64,000 bases of DNA, from contig JAHLLH010000001.1 of NCBI GenBank assembly GCA_020444265.1, forward strand, positions 62,001 through 126,000. Reading direction: 5' to 3'. The stretch comes from a bacterium. Lineage in GTDB: Bacteria; Electryoneota; Electryoneia; Electryoneales; Electryoneaceae. How positions within the stretch are numbered: the stretch's first letter is position 1; the number at the start of each line of letters is the position of its first letter. The notes under the pieces are model-generated. The model made no database searches. It worked only from the letters and a program-made list of their open reading frames with translations, and was not told the DNA's origin. Position numbers and translations under genes: made by a program. Below are positions 17,474-26,603 of this stretch, piece by piece.

Positions 17474-18846
17474 TGAATTCCGTCTATTCGGTTGAAGAAC
17501 TGCGCAAGGTTCCGGTCTGGGTACTCGGGGCGGGCAAGAGTGGCCTCGCCGCGACTCGTCTATTGGTCGAAATGGGCGCTGAGGTCTTTGTCAGCGATAT
17601 TCGTCCAGCCGGCGATATCTTCGATTCGATTCGCGAGCTGGAACGGCTTGGTGTCACCTACGAGACCGGTGGTCATCAGCTGAAAGGCTTCCCGATCCCG
17701 CAGTTTGCTGTGGTGAGCCCCGGCATCCCCAGCGATGCGCCGGTTGTTGCGGCACTGATGCAGCAGGGACGGCCTATCTTCAGTGAAATTGAAGTGGCCT
17801 CGTGGTTCTACTATGGCACCCTGATCGCAATTACAGGCAGCAATGGAAAGACCACCACCACCCTCTGGACAGAGCATGTGCTCAAGTCGGCGGGGTTGGA
17901 GGCGGTTGCTGCAGGTAATGTTGGCTATCCCTTCTGCGACATGGTGCTTGAAAACCCAAAGGCGACACACGCGGTGGTGGAAGTATCCAGCTACCAGCTC
18001 GAGAATATCTCGACCTTCCGTCCACATGTCAGCCTGTTGACCAACATCTCATCGGATCACCTGGAACGTCACAAGACGATGCAGGGCTACGCCGAAGCGA
18101 AGGCGCGCATCTGGATGAATCAGGATGTTGGCGACTGGGCCGTTCTGCCCGGGGATGACCCCCTGGTCGCCAGTGTGTCGGTTTCCACTCGCCCACGCAA
18201 GGTGCCGGTATTCCTCGATCATTGCCCTTCCGGTGGTGCCGGGGTGGAAGAGGGCGCGCTTTGGCTCAACCTGAACACGACTCGTGAACGGATTATTGGC
18301 CTTGATGAACTGCCCCTGCCTGGGCGTCACAATGCCGCCAATGCCATTGCCGCATCGGCCGCATGCCGTGTCCTGCAGCTGAAACCGGAAGAGATTCGAG
18401 CGGGTTTGAGGAGCTTCACCGGCGTCCAGCATCGTCTCGAAGTGGTGGGGCAGAATGGGCGTATCTGGGTCAACGACAGCAAATCAACGAACGTTGACAG
18501 CCTGAAAGTCGCCCTGGAAGCAACTCAGGGTCCGATCTGGCTGATTGCTGGCGGAAAGGACAAGGGCGCTCCTTATGAACCGATCCGTGAGCTGGTCAGG
18601 GAACGTGTTTCCAGGCTGCTGCTGATTGGGGAAGGTGCAAAGCGCTTTGAGGACGAGCTGGGCGACTTGGTGCCTTGCGAACAGTGCTCGACACTTGACA
18701 ATGCGGTTCGCTATGCGGCAAAAGAGGCGACCATCGGGACTACCGTCCTGCTGTCGCCCGGCTGTGCAAGTTTTGATCAGTTCAGCAATTTCGAGCAGCG
18801 GGGAGATCGTTTCACGGAACTCGTACGGGAGGTGGTACGCCGATGA
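17473..18846 (+). CDS. murD: UDP-N-acetylmuramoyl-L-alanine:D-glutamate ligase
   Basis: Adds D-glutamate to UDP-MurNAc-L-Ala. The 457-aa protein starts with a Rossmann-type UDP domain (VWVLGAGKSGLAATRLL), has the ATP loop AITGSNGKTTTT, then HAVVEVSSYQLE and NDSKSTNVDSLKVAL, typical of MurD. ATG at 17473 lies just after GGGGGAG; a GTG three bases earlier is possible. It shares bases with the murF stop and overlaps ftsW by four. No mraY gene separates murF from murD. Confidence 0.95.
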   Translation: MNSVYSVEELRKVPVWVLGAGKSGLAATRLLVEMGAEVFVSDIRPAGDIFDSIRELERLGVTYETGGHQLKGFPIPQFAVVSPGIPSDAPVVAALMQQGRPIFSEIEVASWFYYGTLIAITGSNGKTTTTLWTEHVLKSAGLEAVAAGNVGYPFCDMVLENPKATHAVVEVSSYQLENISTFRPHVSLLTNISSDHLERHKTMQGYAEAKARIWMNQDVGDWAVLPGDDPLVASVSVSTRPRKVPVFLDHCPSGGAGVEEGALWLNLNTTRERIIGLDELPLPGRHNAANAIAASAACRVLQLKPEEIRAGLRSFTGVQHRLEVVGQNGRIWVNDSKSTNVDSLKVALEATQGPIWLIAGGKDKGAPYEPIRELVRERVSRLLLIGEGAKRFEDELGDLVPCEQCSTLDNAVRYAAKEATIGTTVLLSPGCASFDQFSNFEQRGDRFTELVREVVRR

Positions 18847-20000
18847 ATGCAGCCGGTTTGAGACCGTCCCGTGAGTCAGGTGGGCTCGACAGCATCTTGC
18901 TGACAGTCATTGTTGTCCTCGCCGTCATTGGTGTGGTCAGCGTCTATTCGGCAGGCAGTGAACGCTCGTTGGCACTTTACGGAAGTCCGCACGCCATGTT
19001 CCTGAACCAGTTGTCGCGTGCGGCGGTAGGTTTCCTGCTGATGTTCGGCATTGCGCAGGTTCCCTATCGCTATTGGCAAAAGCTTGCGATTCCGGCGATT
19101 GCGGTCGCCGTGATCTTGCTCCTGCTGCTGTTTGTTGATAGTGCGGCACACACCAGCAAGGGTGCAACTCGTTGGCTGAAACTCGGACCAATCCGCTTCC
19201 AGCCTTCTGAGATAGCACGTTATGCGGCCGTGATTTTCATCGCCGCCTGGGCGCACAAAAAGGGTGCGCTGATGGAACGATTCGAAACAGGTATGGCGAT
19301 CCCACTTGGTGTTGCTGTACTAATCGCGGGCCTGATCCTCTTGCAGCCTGACTTTTCGACCGCCGCTCTGCTGATGGTCACCGTTGTCATGTTGCTGTTT
19401 GTGGCGGGAGTGAAGTTGAGCCACCTGACGATGGTCCTGTCGCCGATCATGATCACCGGGTTCCTCGTCGTCTGGTTGTCGGACTACAAACGGGAACGCT
19501 TGTTGACCTTCTTCGCGCCTTACAAAGATCCCAGCAATGCGGGGTACCAGATTCTGCAGTCCTGGATCGGACTGGGTCGAGGCGGTCTGTTCGGTGTCGG
19601 GGTAGGGGAAAGTCGTCAGAAACTCTTCTTCCTGCCGGATGCGCACACCGACTTCATCTACAGCATTGTCGGCGAAGAATGGGGTCTTTTCGGGACCATC
19701 GGTCTTCTGGTTCTGTTCATTGTCTTGATCATGCGTGGCTTCCGTGTCGCGACACGTTGCCAGGATCCCTTCGGCAGCTACCTCGCGGCAGGGATCACCT
19801 TCTCAATTGGCATCTATGCCTTGACCAACATGGCGATTGCAGTGGGGGTCTTGCCGTCAACCGGGTTGCCGCTGCCCTTAATCAGTTATGGCGGCACCTC
19901 CTTGATGATGACCCTGGCTGCGCTGGGGATCGTGTTGAACATTTCGCGCTACCAGGGTGTGAAAGGGCAGAAACTGCATCACAGCAGGAGAGCTCGTTGA
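18843..20000 (+). CDS. ftsW: Peptidoglycan glycosyltransferase FtsW
   Basis: SEDS-family polymerase of septal glycan strands, partner of FtsI. At 385 aa it has about ten transmembrane helices. Family motifs include KGATRWLKLGPIRFQPSEIA, LLQPDFSTAAL, GYQILQSWIGLGRGGLFGVG, FLPDAHTDFIYSIVGEEWG and TGLPLPLISYGGTSLM. It overlaps murD by four bases, and its stop overlaps the murC TTG start. murG normally follows ftsW but is absent here. Confidence 0.95.
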   Translation: MNAAGLRPSRESGGLDSILLTVIVVLAVIGVVSVYSAGSERSLALYGSPHAMFLNQLSRAAVGFLLMFGIAQVPYRYWQKLAIPAIAVAVILLLLLFVDSAAHTSKGATRWLKLGPIRFQPSEIARYAAVIFIAAWAHKKGALMERFETGMAIPLGVAVLIAGLILLQPDFSTAALLMVTVVMLLFVAGVKLSHLTMVLSPIMITGFLVVWLSDYKRERLLTFFAPYKDPSNAGYQILQSWIGLGRGGLFGVGVGESRQKLFFLPDAHTDFIYSIVGEEWGLFGTIGLLVLFIVLIMRGFRVATRCQDPFGSYLAAGITFSIGIYALTNMAIAVGVLPSTGLPLPLISYGGTSLMMTLAALGIVLNISRYQGVKGQKLHHSRRAR

Positions 20001-21388
20001 ACCATCTGCGTCGCAAAATCGGCCGCATTCATTTCGTCGGTATCGGCGGCATCGGCATGAGCGGGATTGCGGAAATCCTCGTCCGTCAGGGCTTTGAGGT
20101 GACCGGTAGCGATCTGGCCAAATCGCCGGTGACCCGTCACCTCGAATCCCTAGGTGTCACCGTCTGGGAGGGGCACAGCCCTGAACATGTCGGTGAGGCG
20201 AAAGCGGTTGTCTACAGCAGCGCGGTGGCGTTGATGAACCCGGAAGTGAAGGCAGCGCAGGAACGTGGCATCCCGGTGATCCGTCGTGCAGAAATGCTGG
20301 CCGAGCTGATGCGTTTGAAGCGTGGAATCGGGGTCGCGGGAACTCACGGAAAGACCACGACAACCTCATTGGTCGGAACGGTGCTTACTGAAGCTGGTCT
20401 CGATCCGACTGTGATTGTCGGTGGTGTGGTGCGTGACCTGGATACCAACGCACGCTTGGGCGAGAGCGAGCTGCTGGTGGCGGAAGCGGACGAGTACGAT
20501 CGCAGCTTTCTCAAGCTGACACCGACTCTTGCCGTGGTGACCAATCTCGAGGCGGAACACCTCGACACCTATGGCACCTTTGAAAACCTGCGTGAAGCAT
20601 TTGTTCATTTTGTCAATTCCGTTCCCTTCTATGGAACTGTGATCCTCTGTGGCGACGAGCCTGGGATTGTCAGCCTGCTACCAGACGTACAGCGTCCGGT
20701 CGTCACCTATGGCTTCGGCCCTCAGGTTGACCTGCGTGGGGTGGATGTCGAGGTGGGAACGAGCTGTAGTTGCACCGTCGAGTACCACGGGGAAACACTG
20801 GGCGCGATTACTGTGCCCCTGGCGGGGGAGCACAACCTGAAGAATGCCCTCGCCGCGGTGGCTGTTGCGCTCGAATTGGATGTGCCCTTTGCAAAGATCG
20901 CCGACGCACTGACTCGTTTCAGCGGTGTACGCCGTCGTTTTGACCTGCGTGGTGAGGAGCGAGGGGTGGCGGTCTATGATGACTACGCGCACCATCCGAC
21001 GGAAGTGCGCGCTACCCTCGATGCGGCACGCAAGGCATCAGATCGACGTGTTGTGGGCGTCTTTCAGCCTCATCTCTACAGCCGGACCCAGACCTTTTAC
21101 GCCGATTTCGGACGGGAACTGCTCGCTGCGGACCGTCTCTTTATCACCGATGTCTACCCGGCACGTGAAACCCCGATTCCCGGGGTGACTGGTGAGCTGG
21201 TGGTGGAAGCGGCGAAGAAGTTCGGTCACAAGCATGTCAATTACGTGGCCAATCGTGCCGACCTGGCCGCTCAGATCGAGAAGACGCTGGAGGGTGGCGA
21301 ACTGGTTATCACCCTCGGGGCGGGGGATATCTACAAAACCTCCGAGGAGCTGTTGGCGCTGTTGAAGGAAGGGAAGCGGGAAGGATGA
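19997..21388 (+). CDS. murC: UDP-N-acetylmuramate:L-alanine ligase
   Basis: First Mur ligase, adding L-alanine to UDP-MurNAc. The 463-aa protein has the Rossmann start IHFVGIGGIGMSGIAEIL, ATP loop GVAGTHGKTTTTSLV, and YDDYAHHPTEVRATLDAAR plus FQPHLYSRT. The frame is open further upstream inside ftsW, but the family N-terminus begins at NHLRRKIGRIHFVG, so I chose the TTG at 19997, which forms a TTGA overlap with the ftsW stop. It also overlaps murB by four bases. Confidence 0.93.
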   Translation: MNHLRRKIGRIHFVGIGGIGMSGIAEILVRQGFEVTGSDLAKSPVTRHLESLGVTVWEGHSPEHVGEAKAVVYSSAVALMNPEVKAAQERGIPVIRRAEMLAELMRLKRGIGVAGTHGKTTTTSLVGTVLTEAGLDPTVIVGGVVRDLDTNARLGESELLVAEADEYDRSFLKLTPTLAVVTNLEAEHLDTYGTFENLREAFVHFVNSVPFYGTVILCGDEPGIVSLLPDVQRPVVTYGFGPQVDLRGVDVEVGTSCSCTVEYHGETLGAITVPLAGEHNLKNALAAVAVALELDVPFAKIADALTRFSGVRRRFDLRGEERGVAVYDDYAHHPTEVRATLDAARKASDRRVVGVFQPHLYSRTQTFYADFGRELLAADRLFITDVYPARETPIPGVTGELVVEAAKKFGHKHVNYVANRADLAAQIEKTLEGGELVITLGAGDIYKTSEELLALLKEGKREG

Positions 21389-22314
21389 CGACGGACGTTC
21401 TCGTCAAGACGTTGCAAGACCGCATCCGTGGCGAAGTCGCTACCGGGATCGAGCTTGCACCTTTCACCAGCTACCGCATCGGTGGTCCGACCAACATTTG
21501 GGTCGCGCCGGAAGATGAGGAGTCGGTGGGGGAAGCCTTGCGCCTGGTGCACGAGAGCGATCTGCCGCTGTTTCTGCTTGGTTGGGGCAGCAATGTGCTG
21601 GTGGCGGACGAGGGATGGCCGGGAGTGACCCTCTACCTCGGCAAGAACCTCAGCGGTTTCGAGATTGAGGGGACCCATGCAATGGCCCTGTCCGGCACCT
21701 GGCTGCTCGACTTTATCCGTGCCACCGTTGCAGAAGGTCTCGGGGGCATGGAGCTGATGGCAGGCATTCCTGGCGGAGTAGGGGGTGCATTGCGGATGAA
21801 CGCTGGCGCCTTCGGTCAGGAAATCGAGTCCACCGTGAAGTCAGTCCGTGGGTTCGATCGAAGTGGGGTCCCCTTCGTTGCTTCACGCGAGGAGGTCAGT
21901 TTCGGATATCGTCGGGCGCCCGAGTTGGACGATCGGGTCATTACCTCGGCTGAATTCGAATTCAAGCGTGAGGATAGCCAGACCCTGATCGAACGGGTTG
22001 AGGATACCCTTGCGATTCGTGCGAAAAAGCAGCCGCTTGAGCATCCTTCGTGTGGCAGTGTCTTCAAACGCCCTCCCGGCTACTACGCTGGTGCCTTGAT
22101 CGAGGAATCGGGTTTCAAGGGCAAGAAGTATGGCCGTGCAATGGTCTCCGATAAGCACGCCGGTTTCATCCTGAATACGGGCGGTGCCACGGCGAAGGAA
22201 GTGTACGAGCTGATCACAAAGGTGATCGAGACCGTCAACGAACGATTTGGTGTCAAGCTTGAACGCGAAGTGAAGCTGGTTGGCTTCGAGGAGGCTGGTT
22301 ATGCCATCTCGTAA
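21385..22314 (+). CDS. murB: UDP-N-acetylenolpyruvoylglucosamine reductase
   Basis: FAD enzyme that reduces UDP-GlcNAc-enolpyruvate to UDP-MurNAc. The 309-aa protein shows TSYRIGGPTNIWVAPED (FAD site), LGWGSNVLVADEGWPG, LMAGIPGGVGGALRMNAGAFG, and the catalytic serine region PSCGSVFKRP, with AGALIEESGFKGKKYGRAMVS and HAGFILNTGGATAKEV. The shape fits type II (shorter) MurB. It overlaps murC by four bases and ftsQ by 14. Confidence 0.95.
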   Translation: MTTDVLVKTLQDRIRGEVATGIELAPFTSYRIGGPTNIWVAPEDEESVGEALRLVHESDLPLFLLGWGSNVLVADEGWPGVTLYLGKNLSGFEIEGTHAMALSGTWLLDFIRATVAEGLGGMELMAGIPGGVGGALRMNAGAFGQEIESTVKSVRGFDRSGVPFVASREEVSFGYRRAPELDDRVITSAEFEFKREDSQTLIERVEDTLAIRAKKQPLEHPSCGSVFKRPPGYYAGALIEESGFKGKKYGRAMVSDKHAGFILNTGGATAKEVYELITKVIETVNERFGVKLEREVKLVGFEEAGYAIS

Positions 22315-23323
22315 GCCAACTCGCGCCCCAATGACCAGCAACCGGAAGCAGACAGGTAGACCTCATGGCAGGACTGCGAAAGCCGCGACCTCGACAGGTC
22401 GTCCGAAACGGAAGATCGGACGGAAGCTCCTCCTGCTCGCCCTTCTGATCTGGGCCGGGCATTTCGGGTACACTCACCTGATCGCAGACAAGCCGGTTGC
22501 GGAAGGTGTTTCGGCGGACAGCAGCAAGGCAGCACAGGCGGAAGCGATTCAACTTGGATCGAAAGCTGAAGCGGAACCCAAGCTGGGTACCACAGACGTA
22601 GATACAACAACGAAACTGTCGCTGCTGGACCGAATTGATACGGAAAAGTGGTTCGGCTGGGCGCAGGATTGGGCGGAAAAAGTTTTTGTCGTACGCAACG
22701 TGCAATTGGCAGGTGCATTGAGCGTGTCTCGTGACAGCCTGCTGGCAATCACCGACAGCCTGATGGGTACACCGATGTTCGACCTGCAGCTCTTTGACCT
22801 GGCTCATGAAATGTCCACTCATCCTCGGATTGGTCGCGCTCGTATCAGCCGCCGTCTGCCGAGTACGCTGCTGGTCACCATTCTTGAACGGCGTGAAGAG
22901 ATGCTGGTGGTGACCCACGATGGGTTGCAAGGAGTGGACGGGGACAACATTGTCCTGCCGCCGCCCCCGCCGGGCTGGCCGTTGGATGTTCCCCTCGTCA
23001 CAGGCTTCGAGGGCACGCTCGCGGTTGGTGACACTGTCAAAGATGAGCGTCTGCTGGAAGCCGCGGATTGGGTGCGTCGAGCTCAGCGCAGCCCCCGTGT
23101 TCTCGGTTGGATTTCGGAAGTTCGTGTTGGGCTGTTGGGGGTCGATTGGATTTGTGGGATCAACGGTTGGCGTGTCGATCCCGGCGGCCATGCGGTGGTT
23201 GCCCAGGTGGCGGCGATTGATGCCTACCTGGAAGAGAATGATGAACAGCGTACCCAGGTAGACGAGGTTCGCCGCCTGGATTTGAGATTTCCCGGTTTTC
23301 TGATTGTGAAGCACGGCATCTAA
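22301..23323 (+). CDS. ftsQ: Cell division protein FtsQ/DivIB
   Basis: Bitopic divisome protein. A long basic cytoplasmic tail (residues 1-42) precedes one transmembrane helix (about 43-61), a charged Ser/Ala/Lys linker, and a POTRA domain at about 130-205 (VRNVQLAGALSVSRDSLLAI, then ARISRRLPSTLLVTILER). At 340 aa it is longer than E. coli FtsQ because of the tail and linker. ATG at 22301 follows GAGGAGG. No ddl gene lies between murB and ftsQ, unlike many dcw clusters. Confidence 0.9.
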   Translation: MPSRKPTRAPMTSNRKQTGRPHGRTAKAATSTGRPKRKIGRKLLLLALLIWAGHFGYTHLIADKPVAEGVSADSSKAAQAEAIQLGSKAEAEPKLGTTDVDTTTKLSLLDRIDTEKWFGWAQDWAEKVFVVRNVQLAGALSVSRDSLLAITDSLMGTPMFDLQLFDLAHEMSTHPRIGRARISRRLPSTLLVTILERREEMLVVTHDGLQGVDGDNIVLPPPPPGWPLDVPLVTGFEGTLAVGDTVKDERLLEAADWVRRAQRSPRVLGWISEVRVGLLGVDWICGINGWRVDPGGHAVVAQVAAIDAYLEENDEQRTQVDEVRRLDLRFPGFLIVKHGI

Positions 23324-23351
23324 GCCGTCGCACGCTGGAGTGGAGGACGCC

Positions 23352-24602
23352 ATGGCGTCACGTGATATGATCGTCGGTTTGGACCTAGGCACGACAAAGG
23401 TGACGACGATTATCGCTGAAGTGGATGAGAATGGAACGGCGAGTGTGGTCGGAGTCGGCCACCGTGCCGCGCAGGGAATGCAGCGCGGTGTGGTGATCAA
23501 CATCGAAAAGACCGTCGAGGCGATCAAAGGCAGCGTCGAGGAAGCTGAACGGATGGCTGGGGTGCAGGTGACAGGTGTCATAGCGGGCATCGCAGGCGAT
23601 CATATCCGTTCGATCAACTCGAAGGGTGTTATCGCCATCAGCCGAACTTCCTCACGGGAACGGACCGGGGAGATTACTCAAAAGGATGTTGACCGGGTCG
23701 TGGAAGCGGCCAAAGCGGTCAACCTCCCGATGGACCGTGAAGTGCTGCATGTGCTGCCGCAGGAATTTGCGGTGGACGATCAGAAGCACATCAAGGAGCC
23801 AATTGGGATGGCGGGTGTTCGCCTCGAAGCCGATGTCCACATCATCACCGGTGCAGTTGCCTCAGCGCAGAACATCTACCGCTGTGTCGAACGAGCCGGG
23901 ATGGGTGTCCGCGACCTCGTCCTCGAACCGCTCGCATCCAGCTACGCGGTCCTCACACCGGAAGAGAAAGAGCTCGGGGTTGGCTTGATGGACCTCGGTG
24001 GTGGCACCACTGACATCGCTGTTTTCAAGGATGGTGCGATTCGCCACACGTCCGTCATCGGTCTAGGTGGTGAAAATGTGACCCGGGACCTGGGGCTTGG
24101 ACTGAGGACACCATTCGAGCAGGCGGAACGGATTAAGGTGGAGCACGGGCATTCCTACAACCCCGCCCTTGACGCTCGCGAAGAGGTTGAAATCCCGGGG
24201 ATCGGTGGACGGCCCAGCCGGAAGGTGTCACGCAAACTGATCGCGGAAGTGATACAGCCGCGAATGGAAGAAATATTTGAGCTCGCCATGGCGGAAATCC
24301 GCAAGGCGGGGACCTGGGATCTGCTTACCAGCGGCATTGTGCTGACAGGTGGTGCCTCCCAGATCGAGGGTACGGCTCAGCTCGCGGAAGAGATTTTCGA
24401 GCTGCCGGTTAAAGTGGGCTATCCCACCGGCCTGTCCGGCCTGATGGAAGCAGCACGCAGTCCGGTTTATTCAACATCGGTAGGACTGGTGCTGTATGGC
24501 ATGAATTCCGGGCATGCCCTCGATACGCTCAAAGGGGATGAATCGAAAGTATTCTCGCGGATACTCAGGAGGATGAAGGCATGGTTCGACGAATTTTTTT
24601 AG
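23352..24602 (+). CDS. ftsA: Cell division protein FtsA
   Basis: Actin-like ATPase that tethers FtsZ to the membrane. The 416-aa protein has VGLDLGTTKVTTIIAEV (phosphate 1), the 1C-subdomain region, LMDLGGGTTDIAVFKDG (phosphate 2), and LTGGASQIEGTAQLAEE. The C-terminal amphipathic helix KAWFDEFF is the membrane anchor. ATG at 23352 follows GGAGTGGAGG. The last 22 bases overlap the long ftsZ reading frame, and the stop is preceded by a run of seven T residues. Confidence 0.95.
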   Translation: MASRDMIVGLDLGTTKVTTIIAEVDENGTASVVGVGHRAAQGMQRGVVINIEKTVEAIKGSVEEAERMAGVQVTGVIAGIAGDHIRSINSKGVIAISRTSSRERTGEITQKDVDRVVEAAKAVNLPMDREVLHVLPQEFAVDDQKHIKEPIGMAGVRLEADVHIITGAVASAQNIYRCVERAGMGVRDLVLEPLASSYAVLTPEEKELGVGLMDLGGGTTDIAVFKDGAIRHTSVIGLGGENVTRDLGLGLRTPFEQAERIKVEHGHSYNPALDAREEVEIPGIGGRPSRKVSRKLIAEVIQPRMEEIFELAMAEIRKAGTWDLLTSGIVLTGGASQIEGTAQLAEEIFELPVKVGYPTGLSGLMEAARSPVYSTSVGLVLYGMNSGHALDTLKGDESKVFSRILRRMKAWFDEFF

Positions 24603-26473
24603 ACCAGGGTGACGGCAACACACGTCCCGAGAACGAGCAAAGCGTATCGTCCAACGAATCGATGCGCAGCTACGAGGATGAGGACGCCACCGAGGTCAAG
24701 GTACAGAGCGAAATCAATGTGCCCGACCATCCATCCTCCGAACCCGTCGAGGAAGTTCAGATGAACGAGAACGAATCGAACGACGCCGCTTCACCATTCC
24801 GTTTCGGCATGCTGGATGAGCCCTTCGAGGGGCCGGAACATGATGAACGTCCCATCGAAGGATTCGAACCGATGGAGTGCGTGCCGGGAATTGACGATCC
24901 GGATGAAGAGGCGATTGAAATAAGCGCGGAAGAAGTTCAAGAACCTGTTGATGAAGTCGAACAGGTCGAGGCGGTTGAGCTGCAAGCAGAGATAGTGGAT
25001 GAAGCCGTGACCCAAGAGGCTGCGGATAGCGACGATACAAAACACGATACGATAGAGCTTCGCGATGAAGCCGACACTGGGGCGGAGGCGGCGGACGCGC
25101 TGTCTCCCGTGGCAGCGGTCATTGCGAACACTCGGGAGGACAGGACCATGGCGAATGACAAAAACAGTGACACCCTGCGTTTCGGGTTCTCCGAAGAGCA
25201 GCGTGCACGCCTCAAGGTGATCGGTGTCGGGGGCGCCGGAAGTAATGCGGTGGACAACATGATCACCTCGGGATTGGCCGGGGTCGAGTTCATCGCCGTC
25301 AACACGGACATGCAGGCGCTCGATTCTTCGAAAGCACCCCGCAAGGTGCAGATTGGTCGCGATTTGACCCGCGGCCTCGGCGCAGGCGGTGATCCGATGA
25401 TTGGACGTGCCTCTGCGGAAGAGGACAAGGAGAATCTGCGCGGTCTGATCGAAGGTGCGGAGATGGTCTTTATCGCGGCGGGTATGGGCGGCGGCACCGG
25501 TTCTGGTGCGGCACCGATCATCGCCGAGCTGGCGCGCGAAAAGGGCATCCTGACGGTTGGTATTGTCACCAAACCCTTCTTGTTCGAAGGTAAAAAACGC
25601 CTCAATCGCGCCATTGAAGCGATTGCGGAGATGAAGGACGCAGTCGACACGCTGATCATTATCCCGAACAACAAGCTGCTGTCTGTAATCGACAAGAACG
25701 CCAGCTACCTGCAGGCCTTCCGCAAGGCCGATGACGTCCTTTTCCAAGGCACCAAAGGTATCAGCGACATCATCAATACACGCGGCCTGGTTAATGTCGA
25801 TTTCGCAGATGCAAAGGCGGTTATGTCCAACGCTGGCGATGCCATCATGGGAATCGGTACTGGCGAAGGGGACGATCGTGCCAAAATCGCTGCGGAAGAG
25901 GCGATCACCAGCCCGCTGCTGGACAACCTCAGCATCGAGGGCGCTCGCGGCCTGTTGATTAACATCACCGGCAATGAAGAGTTGGGGATGATGGAAGTGC
26001 AGGAAGCGGTTGAATTGATCACCGAACGCGCTGGCGAGGATGCGGATGTCTACTTCGGTATTGTTAACGATGCCGAGATGGGCGATAAGATCAGTGTTAC
26101 TGTCATCGCGACTGGCTTCCCGGTTGAGCAGGAAAAGAGCAGCAGCATGCGTGTCCCGGAACCGAATGTCAGCTTCCGGACGGCTGGTGGGCAGGGCCGT
26201 CCCCAGACGAAGGTCCAGAGCGTCCGTGAGACGGCTGATACGGCCAATGGCAACGGAAACGGCACCAATGGCCACTCGAATGGTCAGAACGGCCACGCCA
26301 ACGGCAGCAACGGTCAGGCGAACGGGAAGAACGGTCACAGCGACCACAAAGAATTCCTGCGAGTCGAGGCCGATCCCGAGGTGGTGATGGATTCCCTCGC
26401 GGACATGTCGTCCATCGACATGAACGATCGCGATCTTCCCGCTTTCCTCCGGAGGCGTCAGCAGGGACGGTAA
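24581..26473 (+). CDS. ftsZ: Cell division GTPase FtsZ with a 189-residue acidic N-terminal extension
   Basis: The FtsZ core (about residues 190-510 of this frame) has LKVIGVGGAGSNAVDNMI, the tubulin signature GMGGGTGSGAAP and an intact T7 loop region. A Gly/Asn-rich repetitive linker follows (about 565-595), then the C-terminal peptide DLPAFLRRRQ, which binds FtsA. The same frame is open 567 bases upstream to an ATG at 24581 with GGAGG nearby, inside the end of ftsA. These 189 residues are about 30 percent Asp/Glu with no recognised domain. A conventional start is ATG 25148 with its own GGAGGA, giving 441 aa. I cannot tell whether one or both forms are made. Confidence 0.85.
   Translation: MVRRIFLDQGDGNTRPENEQSVSSNESMRSYEDEDATEVKVQSEINVPDHPSSEPVEEVQMNENESNDAASPFRFGMLDEPFEGPEHDERPIEGFEPMECVPGIDDPDEEAIEISAEEVQEPVDEVEQVEAVELQAEIVDEAVTQEAADSDDTKHDTIELRDEADTGAEAADALSPVAAVIANTREDRTMANDKNSDTLRFGFSEEQRARLKVIGVGGAGSNAVDNMITSGLAGVEFIAVNTDMQALDSSKAPRKVQIGRDLTRGLGAGGDPMIGRASAEEDKENLRGLIEGAEMVFIAAGMGGGTGSGAAPIIAELAREKGILTVGIVTKPFLFEGKKRLNRAIEAIAEMKDAVDTLIIIPNNKLLSVIDKNASYLQAFRKADDVLFQGTKGISDIINTRGLVNVDFADAKAVMSNAGDAIMGIGTGEGDDRAKIAAEEAITSPLLDNLSIEGARGLLINITGNEELGMMEVQEAVELITERAGEDADVYFGIVNDAEMGDKISVTVIATGFPVEQEKSSSMRVPEPNVSFRTAGGQGRPQTKVQSVRETADTANGNGNGTNGHSNGQNGHANGSNGQANGKNGHSDHKEFLRVEADPEVVMDSLADMSSIDMNDRDLPAFLRRRQQGR
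25135..25150 (+). promoter_or_regulatory. Internal ribosome binding site and alternative ftsZ start
   Basis: GGAGGA (25135-25140), a 7-base spacer and ATG (25148-25150) open the canonical FtsZ N-terminus MANDKNSDTLRFGF. This could produce a 441-aa FtsZ independently of the extended form. Confidence 0.65.
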
Positions 26474-26522
26474 GTCTCATTTTTTGATCGTGGTACATCT
26501 GGCCCGGGTAATCTGACGAGTC

Positions 26523-26558
26523 ATCCCCAGCGGTGTCCAGTGGACACCGCGTGGGGAT
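26523..26558 (+). terminator. Long hairpin downstream of ftsZ
   Basis: ATCCCCA-GCGGTGTCCA (26523-26539) pairs with TGGACACCGC-G-TGGGGAT (26541-26558), a 17-bp stem with one bulged G and a one-base apex. It lacks a strong T-run, so it may be an mRNA 3' end stabiliser or a protein-bound site rather than a simple terminator. Confidence 0.55.
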
Positions 26559-26603
26559 CTCGTTGATATCCGGGTATCTTCACTTTATCAGGTCGAAAAA
26601 GGT

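Noticed and set aside
19679-19996. N-terminal extension of murC into ftsW
   Set aside because: The extra residues are the out-of-frame reading of ftsW; the family N-terminus starts at the TTG overlapping the ftsW stop.
26241-26340. Short tandem repeats rich in AACGGC as a possible CRISPR or minisatellite
   Set aside because: They encode the Gly/Asn/His-rich FtsZ linker in frame; there are no spacers.
24791-26347. 518-codon minus-strand ORF opposite ftsZ
   Set aside because: Low-complexity antisense frame of a strongly biased gene; no motif, while the plus strand is clearly FtsZ.
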